Source: Symbiodinium natans (lineage: Eukaryota > Sar > Dinophyceae > Suessiales > Symbiodiniaceae). From it: a DNA stretch of 64,000 nucleotides. The position numbers were made by a program, and so were the translations under genes. Shown here in pieces: positions 41,301-44,849 of the stretch. The stretch spans positions 765,001 to 829,000 of the forward strand of contig CAJNDS010002768.1 of NCBI GenBank assembly GCA_905221605.1. The letters are read 5' to 3'. The notes beneath the pieces were generated by a model, which saw only the letters and a program-made list of their open reading frames with translations, was not told the origin of the DNA and did no database searches. How positions within the stretch are numbered: position 1 is the first letter of the stretch; the number at the start of each line of letters is the position of its first letter.

Positions 41301-41800
41301 GTTTAGGGTTTAGGGTTTAGGGTCTAAGGCTTAGGGTTTAGGGTTTAGAATTTAGGGCTTAGGGTTTAGGGATTAGGGTTTAGGGATTCGGCTATTGGGG
41401 TTGTCCTCTGTCAGCACTCTCACTGCTGCCGAAGCGACCACATCAGCTGCATCGTGCCATGCTCGTCAACACTGTCACCCTCTCCGTCGTTAACGCAGCT
41501 TCGCCAACTCAAACATCCGACCCATCTCGCCCATAGCCATTTGAAACCATTAAGGCCTAAAACCCCAAACCCTAAAACCACAACCCCAAACCTCAACCCC
41601 CAACCCCCAACCCCACCCCCCACGCCCCCCATCCCAAACCGCAAACCATAAAAAAACAAACGTAACTCTAAACCCTAAACCCTAAACCCTAAACCCTAGA
41701 CCCCTTAACCCCTAAACCCCTAAACCCCTAAACCCAACAAAAACACACAACTGAACCTTTCTGTGCACCAGGTCCTCAACTCGGGATCTTTCTGGTAGAC
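13147..41800 (-). CDS. PARG: Poly(ADP-ribose) glycohydrolase, 19 exons, both ends incomplete
   Basis: PARG removes poly(ADP-ribose) by cutting ribose-ribose bonds, mainly in the nucleus. Nineteen minus-strand exons (listed separately) sum to 1,132 nt, about 377 residues, or 4% of the 28.7-kb locus; all 18 junctions keep frame. Family landmarks occur in the right order: KLRMFVHYFER, KPLLPMQV, FANMYLGGGVL, the catalytic GGG-X7-QEE loop (both glutamates present), EIRFSICPEL, EQFSAYSGYG, TAMDALDF, TGNWGCGAFGG and LYFPYD. Donors are GC (10), GT (6) and GA (3); every acceptor is AG. Introns are mostly TTTAGGG/CCCTAAA repeats. One contains a copia element and another a 7.4-kb unique region. The first exon found is not the start (no ATG context), and the C-terminal part after FTRQ is missing, perhaps beyond the satellite block. 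The family call is secure; individual splice sites are my reading. Confidence 0.9.
13207..13442 (+). repeat. Telomere-like array, CTTAGGG-dominated
   Basis: Tandem 7-mers, mostly TTTAGGG turning into GGCTTAG and GGCCTAG variants, in the intron between PARG exons 18 and 19. The CTTAGGG variant is locally homogenised. Confidence 0.95.
13720..13776 (-). CDS. PARG: PARG exon 18 (57 nt)
   Basis: Joins exon 17 to give FGGCVELKAILQWLAAS then EGDR, as in FGG...LK..IQ...A. Acceptor AACAG, donor GT. The preceding intron is only 161 nt, essentially one telomere-repeat hairpin. Confidence 0.95.
13938..13998 (-). CDS. PARG: PARG exon 17 (61 nt)
   Basis: Reads AALDAWPVIATGNWGCGAFG, the most diagnostic PARG motif. 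Acceptor TGCAG. The donor is GA; a GT a few bases later would break the reading frame, so GA is favoured. Confidence 0.97.
14531..14582 (-). CDS. PARG: PARG exon 16 (52 nt)
   Basis: Reads KAAVAFAPTDKARGDLA, continuing REL-(E)-KA as in other PARGs (REL.KAY.GF). Acceptor CTCAG, donor GC. Confidence 0.8.
15223..15374 (-). repeat. CCCTAAA array
   Basis: About 21 near-perfect CCCTAAA heptamers in the intron downstream of PARG exon 15. The facing TTTAGGG array (15,477-15,598) sits on the other side of the exon. Confidence 0.97.
15396..15448 (-). CDS. PARG: PARG exon 15 (53 nt)
   Basis: Reads AAPLSDQLQEKLLLREL, the amphipathic DQ....M.REL segment of PARG. Acceptor GCCAG, donor GT after GA. Confidence 0.8.
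15477..15598 (+). repeat. TTTAGGG array
   Basis: About 17 TTTAGGG heptamers preceding PARG exon 15 in transcript sense (where it reads CCCTAAA), ending at the left end of array element E1. Confidence 0.97.
15791..16073 (+). repeat. 63-bp tandem array, 4.5 copies
   Basis: The unit begins ACGTGGTCAACAGAATGGAT and contains TTTCTGTTTCAAGCGGACAA; starts are at 15791, 15854, 15917, 15980 and 16043. As 63 is a multiple of three it gives repeating 21-residue ORFs on both strands, which I treat as incidental. Confidence 0.9.
16074..16262 (+). repeat. Direct repeat of about 88 bp, two copies plus a stub
   Basis: TTTGGAAGCCATCTTGA recurs at about 16,076, 16,161 and 16,244, with GGGGCTTCAGGGGCCTC inside each full unit. 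Confidence 0.9.
16297..16484 (+). repeat. G-rich low-complexity strand
   Basis: Almost only G and T with occasional C (GGGGGTGGGG runs). Likely G-quadruplex forming and prone to assembly error. Confidence 0.9.
18640..18664. repeat. (CA)n microsatellite
   Basis: About twelve CA dinucleotides. Confidence 0.95.
18791..18849 (+). repeat. Short tandem duplication
   Basis: AATTCCTGAGAATATGATAT followed by ATAATAA occurs twice in a row. Confidence 0.85.
19846..20700. repeat. Direct duplication, copy A
   Basis: Matches 20,753-21,690 over its length with scattered substitutions; for example AGCAATCCAAGGGTGA starts both. It lacks the segment of about 120 bp present in copy B. Confidence 0.85.
20753..21690. 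repeat. Direct duplication, copy B with extra segment
   Basis: Second copy of 19,846-20,700. Carries about 120 bp more at 21,113-21,236 (starting ACAAGTGTCACAAGTGGACC). Both copies keep a 60-codon minus-strand ORF ending GETSSW, but the base changes between copies in that ORF are nearly all amino-acid changing. Confidence 0.85.
21963..22415 (+). mobile_element. Array-bearing element E2
   Basis: A G-rich strand (21,967-22,067), then a two-orientation array of a unit of about 21 bp containing ATATATGACCTTGCCCGCTA, then the conserved right end TCATTAACATTTATATAAGA and TATGAAAGAGTGGTTTAGGG leading into telomere-like repeats. The left end typical of E1 and E4 is not visible. Confidence 0.6.
22416..22889. 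other. Intronic telomere-like and degenerate sequence
   Basis: Degenerate TTTAGGG copies, T-run/G-run (22,770-22,801) and short unique pieces upstream (plus coordinates) of PARG exon 14. No exon seen. Confidence 0.6.
22890..22965 (-). CDS. PARG: PARG exon 14 (76 nt)
   Basis: Reads NKALREDGTVMVAITAMDAL then DFRGQ, matching the .IVAIDAL.F strand. Acceptor CTTAG, donor GC. The next intron is 7.4 kb. Confidence 0.9.
23355..23440 (-). CDS. PARG: PARG exon 13 (86 nt)
   Basis: Reads EQFSAYSGYGRSLQYAGDF and on to DEEW; EQFS.YSGYG is a strong PARG motif containing the substrate-stacking region. Acceptor ATTAG, donor GC after TG. Confidence 0.95.
23504..23702 (+). repeat. TTTCGGG-type telomere-variant array
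   Basis: More than ten successive TTTCGGG units at 23,505-23,578 and more at 23,660-23,702, separated by a unique 80-bp piece. A different variant from neighbouring introns, indicating local homogenisation. Confidence 0.9.
23703..24104. other. Intron between PARG exons 12 and 13, mostly unique
   Basis: After a short TTTAGGG run, about 350 bp of non-repetitive sequence up to the 21-nt microexon. No other exon recognised. Confidence 0.6.
24105..24125 (-). CDS. PARG: PARG exon 12, 21-nt microexon
   Basis: Reads AIFIVGG, filling exactly the gap between LDHE and EQFSAY where PARGs have a short hydrophobic strand ending in G. Flanks are CCAG and GC. It is short, but phase and family context agree. 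Confidence 0.75.
24795..24866 (-). CDS. PARG: PARG exon 11 (72 nt)
   Basis: Reads EIRFSICPELCAAMLVCPFM and LDHE. The first E completes the catalytic QEE and EIRF.I.PEL is invariant in the family. Acceptor TCAAG, donor GC. Confidence 0.95.
25284..25326 (-). CDS. PARG: PARG exon 10, first part of catalytic loop (43 nt)
   Basis: Reads YLGGGVLVGGCVQE: the family signature GGG-X7-QE, with the second catalytic glutamate in the next exon. Acceptor CCTAG, donor GC. Confidence 0.95.
25774..25905. repeat. MITE-like element, copy 1
   Basis: Starts TATGGTCCCCTTAGCATGGG and ends GGGACCATGTA with imperfect terminal inverted repeats. Resembles the element at 50,517-50,660, including GAGGTGAGGGGCCAT against GAGGTAAGGGACCAT. 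It lies in the intron between PARG exons 9 and 10. Confidence 0.6.
26022..26065 (-). CDS. PARG: PARG exon 9 (44 nt)
   Basis: Reads DEMGRGCLHADFANM, the .VDFAN. strand that leads into the catalytic loop. Acceptor CTCAG, donor GC. It follows the intron that carries the retrotransposon. Confidence 0.85.
26254..26470 (-). mobile_element. Array-bearing element E3 (shortest, both ends present)
   Basis: Read on the minus strand it begins GGTTCAGCACTCCGGGTCGA, then CCCACCCACCCAGAGAATCC, then two 22-bp core units (GAAGCGGCCAAATTCGGAAA), then TTAAGGTTTAAAT and ATATATGGCAGAGAGGGTTT, passing into TTTAGGG. The ends match E1/E4 (left) and E2/E4/E5 (right). It sits next to the retrotransposon target site. 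Confidence 0.65.
26468..26472. repeat. Target-site duplication, left
   Basis: ACCCT, identical to 33,878-33,882. Part of a CCCTAAA repeat that the insertion split. Confidence 0.95.
26473..26781 (-). repeat. 3' LTR (309 bp)
   Basis: On the plus strand it runs from TGCTGAATTAGCACTGGC to TCATCAAATCAACA. Contains a direct duplication of about 29 bp (GAGGATGTACTCGAAAGATA twice). Identical by eye to the right copy. Confidence 0.98.
26786..31894 (-). CDS. pol: Pol polyprotein: methyltransferase-like domain, integrase, RT, RNase H
   Basis: Open from just after the TAG at 31,895-31,897 to a TGA at 26,786-26,788. Numbering from the GTG at 31,747 (1,653 residues): a methyltransferase-like domain about 33-255 (LLEVCCSEDSPL, SPPCFPW); an integrase zinc motif (H300, H305, C333, C336) and core D363, D436 or D437, E475; a long low-complexity hinge about 640-930; RT with WVLSWKAV, DIKTAFLNG and the active site HVDD (D1289, D1290); RNase H starting YHDASYACRRDG (D1445), with RSSTAAEIQ and VVTDSKNLYDSV. 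It makes the enzymes for reverse transcription and integration. All catalytic residues seem present. TAG read-through, or a point mutation, would link it to Gag-protease. Confidence 0.93.
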   Translation of the reverse strand, partial: GQLHLRNSLEESQSGRRPIDAGQSPASVLNEPESTVSNDPELSFDIPEDVKRVLQDQARSELQCFEGIVQGLRVEVNHVDMPRYDLLEVCCSEDSPLATAVEEAGGHAYRMGLHSGYDLATKAGLKKALATLRKLRPRYVHVSPPCFPWTTPSCANHKNPQQEAEQLKQRAHGRLILRNCLKLIQVQRQELQGESGMGPDCQDTHVGGEQPLSAASWKEPSVKLMVRLCGGERFRIEDCRYGAETRCSGFAIQKGWLSSSPEIREALDKVGRHEHERASVAGRAVAETAVYPQSFCRSFAKVLMKSRVDRCMTVQNHPEEPSQQTSELKKTKEPQWNPSILKEKLRVIHANLGHPSNQVLVRMLKDARASEDLIKLAANYECHHCAKRGHANPHRTAQVPHATRKWEVVSVDTFWWHSPHKDAQGNPKEHVLGVSWLDEASDFHTALVLRSGNKKQGSIRSSEFREAFCQGWLRHLPKPETLRFDDEGAFRDSGLLDWIEAQAIKVNVIAGEAAWQVGKHSRHLEVLKENMSLLSLELGPNVAAQELLGLCLASKNEMHQVRGYSPNQWCFGQGCDRVQSYLQYGNHLPTQSLRGQETFEESLQRSEAARRTFLQADSRRRIHRAARGRARKSENFQVGQLVFFYRKGRNNTSRHEAGWHGPARVVAIEKQGSPERNQSVGSVIWVIHATILYRCAPEQLRAVPSSLSMAHEISQGVTSPFDDVIRAGNQANYRDISQDLAEEPEDSEIHEHEPVVPGPSEPTPSPAPPFRIFGKQPPRHGQPEQPPPTGAQCQGHREPEGEEIEGGTDRTRTLPQHGPQGPSPGEDHSREVQGPNSARSESGPQLREVVAGASGGQHELHQAHRLQREDPVQRQGDHEEFWKRADQIRDEHRARRDERVAEDRRRGQSQSHGPDDRDAQRDSGTSQGPNLPAGRDRHSAAAGTIPDYVPSAGDGRKGRSREPAPDRHGSMDGREEVSRGRSRSPFPSSQSGQVFACKPCCPLESIAEDEIENCCAEEEVGSLRVLSKGLETGCDDGQSGLENLKFGCFEWQRASAEPLWESLQEKKPRRITYAKEQPGEGRDLEVHFSTALNSSHEVIEIALDLQPRDVHKINHRGSPVWVLNDKPKRRAEVQFRHLEDSDKLDFMKAMQGELSSYLEHEAVAIAKRHNVPAARVMGMRWVLSWKAVTNEQGEVTGQKPKARLIIKGYQDPDLLHLKRDSPTLATQSRNMILALAAANRWDAYLGDIKTAFLNGDKTEAQREVFAEPPEEVRRMLNMRPNELFRILKAVYGLLHAPRAWADKLAKELQKQGWTQSRLEPCVWRLYNTDSGLIGIHVDDILCCGSGERFRERVQVLRESFPFGSWKSLQEPSMFCGCEIRQKEDGSIELNQERYAEGINEIPLSKVRKEQPELEVTEDERKQFRAALGALSWRATQSAPWLAASVSYLQGCHKAAKVGDLIQANKLIRMQRIYSQQTLYFPSEISEPVLLTYHDASYACRRDGSSQGGVFTMLVDKCVLAGKVGKYSPLGWQSRKLPRICRSSTAAEIQTGSHAMDTHEFTKQLLLEWYNQQVIDYKDMDKALRRFQSVVVTDSKNLYDSVHRIETSGLQLEERRLALEVLSIRERIKSAGMHFKWVDSDQQLADNLSKPFSFQTLLTAIHKGELCLQFDSQFVSAKKKRAWKNKTRSKVDSDSDVTSVKRF
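28963..29556 (-). CDS. Extra ORF overlapping the pol hinge; ExoX-C-like motif and coiled coil
   Basis: 197 codons in the +1 frame relative to pol, ATG at 29,556, own stop at 28,963; the frame is open further upstream to 29,763. Residues 48-75 read ITVGKYKGRTVQEASQDP then SYVKWLLEHQ, resembling the GKYKG...DPSY..WLLE pattern of the exonuclease-X C-terminal-like family. Residues about 140-185 form a Q/E/L-rich coiled coil. In this span the pol frame is R/G/Q/D-rich and looks like the shadow, yet stays free of stops. It may be a captured cellular ORF read through by pol, or a true overlapping accessory gene. I know of no assigned function. Confidence 0.6.
   Translation of the reverse strand: MGSQNNPLLQALNAKVTESQKEKKLKAEQTERERCLNMDLKDLAQEKITVGKYKGRTVQEASQDPSYVKWLLEHQEDNTNFIKLIVYNEKTLCSVKVITKSSGSEPTRSEMSTEPEETNEWLKIVDEVNPRAMAQMIAMLNGTVEHLKGRISQLEETVIQQQQALYQIMSQAQVTDEKAEAANQRLTVMEAWMAEKK
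31895..32992 (-). CDS. Gag C-terminus with zinc knuckle plus aspartic protease
   Basis: The frame is open from a TGA at 32,993-32,995 down to a TAG at 31,895-31,897. It holds an acidic stretch (EEYEDEDGDG), a K/G-rich nucleic-acid binding patch, a CX2CX4HX4C zinc knuckle (CMRCGRFGHKAQNC, near residues 134-147 counted from 32,968) and the protease site AIVDCGASESIVG (about residue 190). It is -1 relative to the upstream gag frame and the same frame as pol. No own ATG is convincing, which supports expression as a Gag extension. Confidence 0.85.
   Translation of the reverse strand, partial: CLEGIAEDVGWRQPGSERPGKKSAKAYMAVEEYEDEDGDGAGVWWTDPEDDGALEPEDEEATEIWFEEALEALQENPSDEVVLANFNEAKKAFYKDARKALDQSRVNRGFYPNTKGKGKGKSKGNSSRAKGDDAKVEFRGKCMRCGRFGHKAQNCPQGGKGRGPGKGIGVGLVYTNWTDDEAQPLLTGAVTEHNTRAIVDCGASESIVGALTLQRLHSELEGLGFDPDQEIELDNRLRKTFVFGNNESSQALGHATVTAGIHGREQKLGMHVVEGQTPLLLSGKWLYEQKAIIDFGRGQAIFPFLGPEVIQLERAATYHLLMPVTAFEGHDKARALTAVAQDAAGPLLRACAQMFDAKEEAVAQE
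32782..33522 (-). CDS. gag: Gag, N-terminal part (capsid-like), ends by frame change
   Basis: 246 codons from an ATG 46 nt after the 5' LTR. The first 190 or so residues look like a copia capsid: TWDGDWRTYADFRLACLLE, then LARNLTGKAWEA, and later LADVWKALRKMWG. Past about 32,940 the frame becomes an R/P/T-rich shadow, while the acidic gag continuation and zinc knuckle lie in the -1 frame. So functional Gag should switch frame between 32,992 and about 32,920, either by programmed slippage or because of a one-base indel in GAAAGAAG. No canonical X-XXY-YYZ heptamer is in the right register. Confidence 0.8.
   Translation of the reverse strand: MATPSELGVNPKLPTWDGDWRTYADFRLACLLEKDGLKEEDQLTLAPRLARNLTGKAWEACTDIDRAELRKKEGLDYLLKYLKEKRGKQQVDILGEAFEKYFQSGDAIRQDRECLTDFEQRVSVHFRDIARALQEMGTSVEVPSEIYGWFLLNKHIRLEPSDVATLKSQTASYKLADVWKALRKMWGGDSLVVKDQERSPPRHTWQLRSTRMKTVMEPEYGGPTPRTMEPWSQRTRKRPRSGLRRR
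33555..33567 (-). promoter_or_regulatory. Primer binding site, initiator tRNA-Met-like
   Basis: TGGTAGCGGAGCC on the minus strand, one base after the 5' LTR. TGGTAGCG is the start of the yeast Ty1 primer site and plant copia sites read TGGTATCAGAGC, so an initiator-methionine tRNA primer is likely. Confidence 0.75.
33569..33877 (-). repeat. 5' LTR (309 bp)
   Basis: Same sequence as the left LTR. In element orientation transcription should start here. The edge at 33,877 is 25 nt inside the PARG intron from its GC donor. Confidence 0.98.
33878..33882. repeat. Target-site duplication, right
   Basis: ACCCT, the partner of 26,468-26,472, continuing into CTAAACCCC telomere-like sequence. Confidence 0.95.
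33903..33967 (-). CDS. PARG: PARG exon 8 (65 nt)
   Basis: Reads PEASRKPLLPMQVADPGVGL, ending in E. The GC donor lies at 33,901-33,902, only 25 nt from the copia LTR inserted in the following intron. Confidence 0.85.
33968..36112. other. Intron between PARG exons 7 and 8
   Basis: TTTAGGG arrays (34,020-34,096; 34,207-34,312; 35,627-35,790), CCCTAAA arrays (34,436-34,483; 34,655-34,755) and unique islands. The islands at 34,780-34,850 and 35,540-35,620 read as plausible coding on the minus strand (for example LRLLSYEEARDGTPSTS), but are not needed for PARG continuity and are left uncalled. Confidence 0.5.
35627..35790 (+). repeat. TTTAGGG array
   Basis: More than twenty consecutive heptamers with a single 6-mer interruption near 35,750. 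Confidence 0.97.
36113..36186 (-). CDS. PARG: PARG exon 7 (74 nt)
   Basis: Reads LEFPKGELRIWRQATRSP and on to LQKA. The P.G.L.IWRQ stretch fits the PARG pattern just after YFER. Acceptor AGCAG, donor GT. Confidence 0.75.
36240..36345 (+). repeat. TTTTAGGG (8-mer) variant array
   Basis: About ten units of GGGTTTTA in place of the heptamer, immediately upstream (plus coordinates: to the right) of PARG exon 7. The same 8-mer type occurs at 49,128-49,205. Confidence 0.9.
36790..37570 (+). mobile_element. Array-bearing element E4 (both ends present)
   Basis: Left end TTCAGCATCTCAAGTCCAAG then CCCACCCGCCCAAAGAATCC; core 36,900-37,530 of about thirty units containing GACCTTGCCCAGTAAAAA, some inverted near 37,360-37,425; right end TCATTAACATTTGAATTATA and TATGAAAGAGAGGTTTAGGG. 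It lies in the intron between PARG exons 6 and 7. ORFs of 184-189 aa across the core are repeat artefacts. Confidence 0.7.
37710..37756 (-). CDS. PARG: PARG exon 6 (47 nt)
   Basis: Reads EVAKLRMFVHYFERCR; KL..F..YFER is a PARG landmark. Acceptor GCCAG, donor GA after TGTAG. The exon lies between two telomere-like blocks just downstream (plus coordinates) of an array element. Confidence 0.85.
38057..38147 (-). CDS. PARG: PARG exon 5 (91 nt)
   Basis: The longest exon found, reading QMFLCLLEGEDKMPS then CNFGQLLFPRQPFLQ. The MFLCLL and NF..L pattern matches the helical region N-terminal to the PARG macrodomain. Donor GA (or an equivalent position, because GAG is repeated at the boundary). Confidence 0.8.
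38148..38679. repeat. TTGAGGG-type variant array and degenerate intron sequence
   Basis: Over twenty TTGAGGG units at about 38,180-38,310, then TTTAAGGG-like degenerate repeats and a CCCTAAA run near 38,610-38,645. No exon other than the flanking PARG exons. Confidence 0.85.
38680..38738 (-). CDS. PARG: PARG exon 4 (59 nt)
   Basis: Reads GYLALERGLVLSIMAPRAC. Acceptor CCAAG, GT donor; the split lysine codon AA/G joins exon 5. Confidence 0.65.
38739..40088. other. Intron between PARG exons 3 and 4
   Basis: Telomere-like blocks at both ends around an 800-bp unique region (39,180-40,010). That region has two short ORFs without recognisable motifs, a foldback (39,717-39,825) and one copy of a GTTGGGGTCCTT-type repeat (39,865-39,925). 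Confidence 0.6.
39717..39825. repeat. Foldback (MITE-like) with 32-bp arms
   Basis: The left arm (39,717-39,748, containing GTCAAAATTGTGGTCCCTTT) pairs with the right arm (39,794-39,825). The six mismatches I count in 32 positions are all transitions. Confidence 0.7.
40089..40150 (-). CDS. PARG: PARG exon 3 (62 nt)
   Basis: Reads GELPKYFKDHPVLKKLEQG, corresponding to the LP..F...PVL region of PARG. The donor is uncertain; I chose GC after AGC because it keeps frame with exon 4. Confidence 0.65.
40151..40922. other. Intron between PARG exons 2 and 3
   Basis: TTTAGGG arrays (40,204-40,305; 40,567-40,672) and CCCTAAA pieces. Two short islands (40,525-40,560 and 40,690-40,730) are near-duplicates sharing GAAGCTCTGGC and GCAAAGGC. 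Confidence 0.6.
40923..40966 (-). CDS. PARG: PARG exon 2 (44 nt)
   Basis: Reads NFFPHTLPFILEKA, matching the FF..TLPFI segment that precedes the catalytic domain in PARGs. Acceptor CGCAG, donor GC. Confidence 0.75.
41205..41335 (+). repeat. TTTAGGG array
   Basis: About eighteen uninterrupted heptamers. Confidence 0.97.
41757..41800 (-). CDS. PARG: PARG exon 1 of those found (44 nt)
   Basis: Reads VYQKDPELRTWCTER. The acceptor is CCCAG and the donor is GT after AG; it ends with two codon bases that the next exon completes. Not recognisable alone; it is assigned by exact phase and proximity to exon 2. Confidence 0.6.
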
Positions 41801-42165
41801 CTGGGAAAGCTTGTTTTGGGTGTTGGGTTCAGGCTTAGGGTGTAAGCAGTGATTTGGGGTTTTTGGAGGGCTGGTACAGGCTGACGGTTTCGGGTTTGGG
41901 GTTTGGGTTTGGGGCGTTGGGTTTAGAATTCCTAAACCCGAAACCCTACACCCTCAACCCATAGCCATAGGGTTTAGGGAAAAGGGTTTAGGGTTTAGGG
42001 TTTAGGGTTTAGGGTTTAGGATTTAGGGTTTAGGGTTTTAGGGTTTTAGGGTTTTAGGGTTTAGGGTTTAGGGCTTAGGGTTTAGGGTTTAGGGTTTATG
42101 GTTTAGGGTTGAGCTCGCCAAAAAACCGATTCTGATGTAGGAGCGCCTACAGCGTGCTGCTCATC

Positions 42166-42227
<62 letters not shown>

Positions 42228-43000
42228 GTACTTCCTCACTCACTCACTCACATAGATACTTACTTGCTTACTTACTTACTTGTTTCACTTACTTACTTAC
42301 TTCATCATGACCGCCGCTAGGATTGAGCTACTACAATTCTAGAACCCCTCGCACATGTGTCCCTTAAAATTCCTTATGAGCATTTTACAGTCTACATATC
42401 CACACACAGCCTTCGATCTTGGAGGCGAAAAGCCCGCAGAATATGCATATCAGCAGCGGAACCGAGCAACCGTCGCATCTGGACACACAGCACTCTGGAA
42501 AAAAGTCCTTAAGCCTAACCCCTGACAGGTTTATCTGGAGATGCAGACCGCGACCAATCCAGGAAGGCCTTGCATACCCCAACCTCTCTGGATAAAATCC
42601 GAGCAACCCATCACACAATCCTTCTGGATGCACCTCTCAAGCCCCAAACCCTCCCCTTTTTATCCTTGTGTATTTCTTCTGTTTCGATGGCAACCTAAAC
42701 CCAACCTAAACCGTAAACCATAAACGCCTAAACCCCTAAATCAGCCAAGATCTAGGACTCTGAACCTTAAACCCCAACCCTAAACCCCAAACCCTAGGCC
42801 TAAAGCTGAGATTACCTTGACGTTCGAGATAAACCCTGCATTACCGCAAACTCTACCTTCCCACCCCGTGGCTGCGGCAGCATGGCCCACCCATTACAAG
42901 GGTGGGCCAACCCTAAACCCCGCCTTGAGGCCTTGAAACCCTAAAACCCCAGCCTTGAGGCCTTGAAACCCTAAACCCCGGCCTTGAGCCCTTGAGGCCT
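41801..43000. other. Upstream side of PARG exon 1: repeats and unique DNA
   Basis: Telomere-like blocks to 42,115, an ACTT/CTTA microsatellite (42,167-42,300), about 400 bp of unique sequence without a convincing gene, then CCTTGAGGCCTTGAAACCC repeats near 42,925-43,000. Earlier PARG exons should lie in this direction; I could not identify one. Confidence 0.5.
42167..42300. repeat. (ACTT)n microsatellite
   Basis: About fifteen ACTT units, a CACT stretch, then more ACTT. Confidence 0.95.
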
Positions 43001-43711
43001 GGGCCTTAAACCATGGGCCTTAAACCACGAATTATGACTGGGCCTTAAACCACGAATACTGGGCCTTAAACCACGAACCACGAACCCCGGGCCTTAAACC
43101 ACGAACCCCGGACCTTAAACCACGAAGGTTTAAATTAAAAGGCCCAGTATTCGTGGTTTAAGGCCCGGTATTCGTGGCTTAAGGCCCGGGGTTCGTGGTT
43201 TAAGGCCGAAGGGGACGGCCGGCCTTAAACCACGAACCGCGGGCCTTAAACCACGAACCCCGGGCCTTAAACCACGAACCCCGGGCCTTAAACCACGAAC
43301 CCCGGGCCTTAAACCACGAACCCCGGGCCTTAAACCACGAACCCGGGCCTTAAACCGCGAACCCGGGCCTTAAACCGCGAACCCCGGGCGTTAAACCACG
43401 AAGGTCATTAAGGTTTAAATTAAAAGGCCCAGTATTCGTGGTTTAAGGCCCGGTATTCGTGGTTTAAGGCCGGGGGTTCGTGGTTTAAGGCCGAAGGGGA
43501 CGGCCGGCCTTAAACCACGAACCCCGGGCCTTAAACCACGAACCCCGGGCCTTAAACCACGAACCCCGGGCCTTAAACCACGAATCCCCGGGCCTTAAAC
43601 CACGAACCCGGGCCTTAAACCACGAACCCCGGGCCTTAAACCACGAACCCCGGGCCTTAAACCACGAAGGTCATTAAGGTTTAAATTATTATATGAAAGA
43701 GAGGTTTAGGG
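43001..43711 (+). mobile_element. Array-bearing element E5
   Basis: Core of more than twenty 21-bp units (CCTTAAACCACGAACCCCGG), with inverted segments at 43,130-43,205 and 43,425-43,490, closed by the conserved right end TCATTAAGGTTTAAATTATT and TATGAAAGAGAGGTTTAGGG. The E1/E4-type left end is not seen. A partial internal right end occurs near 43,400. Confidence 0.6.
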
Positions 43712-43716
43712 TTTAG

Positions 43717-44052
43717 GGGGTTTAGAGGGTTTAGAGGGTTTAGAGGGTTTAGAGGGTTTAGAGGGTTTAGAGGGTTTAGAGGGTTTAGAGGGTTTAGAGG
43801 GTTTAGAGGGTTTAGAGGTTTAGAGGGTTTAGAGGGTTTAGAGGGTTTAGAGGGTTTAGAGGGTTTAGAGGGTTTAGAGGGTTTAGAGGGTTTAGAGGGT
43901 TTAGAGGGTTTAGAGGGTTTAGAGGGTTCTTAGGGTTTTTAGGGTTTAGAGGGTTTAGAGGGTTTAGAGGGTTTAGAGGGTTTAGAGGGCTTAGAGGGTT
44001 TAGAGGGTTTAGAGGGTTTAGAGGGTTTAGAGGGTTTAGAGGGTTTAGAGGG
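43717..44052 (+). repeat. 9-mer GGGTTTAGA array
   Basis: Nearly forty copies of GGGTTTAGA, a longer relative of the telomere-like heptamer, directly abutting E5. Confidence 0.95.
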
Positions 44053-44603
44053 TTTAGGGTTTAGGGTTTAGGGTTTCTAGTGCTTCGCCGAGGTGCGGTG
44101 AACATCGCATCCAGGCCCACAGGGGGCGGCGACTTGAGAGCCTCTCACACACCGTGGCCCTGCACCCTCTTGTGTTTTGGGGTTTGGGGTTTAGGGTTTA
44201 GGGTTTAGGGTTTGGGGTTTAGGGTTTAGGGTTTAGGGTTTGGGGTTTGGGGTTTGGGGGTTTTGGGTTTAGGGCTCGGGATTTGGAGTTTGGGGTTTGG
44301 GGTTTGGGGGTTGGGGGTTGGCGGTTTTGGGTTTGCGGTTTGGGTCTCTGAACCCTCGGGTTAAGGGAGGTGCCGCTGTTTTGCGCTCATTCATCTTGCA
44401 GTCTACAGTGCTGGTACAACGGTGCGAAACACAAAGCCCCTGAACCCCAACACCCCCAAACCCCTCAAAGCCTGAACCCCCAAACCCCGAAACCCCCACC
44501 CCAAACTCCCAGATCCTCATCCCTCTCGGCTAAACCCAAGCCGAAAGCCCTAAACAAATCCTGAACATCCTTAAGCCCGAAAATCTCAACCCCCACTCAC
44601 CCC

Positions 44604-44635
<32 letters not shown>

Positions 44636-44783
44636 GCCTAAACCCTAAACCCTAAACCCTAACCCTAAACCCTAAACCCTAAACCCTAAACCCTAAACCC
44701 TAAACCCTAAACCCCAAACCCCAAACCCTAAACCCTAAACCCTAAACCCAAACCCTAAACCCTAAACCCTAACAAACCCGGAC

Positions 44784-44828
44784 CTGCGAGAAGCCGACGA
44801 AGTCGCTGACGCCCTTCATCTTGTCCTT
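44784..44828 (-). CDS. Candidate exon, 45 nt, unidentified gene
   Basis: Reads KDKMKGVSDFVGFSQ between an excellent acceptor (TTTTCCCCCACAG) and a GT donor. In phase 0 at both ends and continuous with the exon at 45,262-45,338. Gene not recognised; it could be an upstream part of PARG or another gene. Confidence 0.6.
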
Positions 44829-44849
44829 CTGTGGGGGAAAAGGGCTTAG

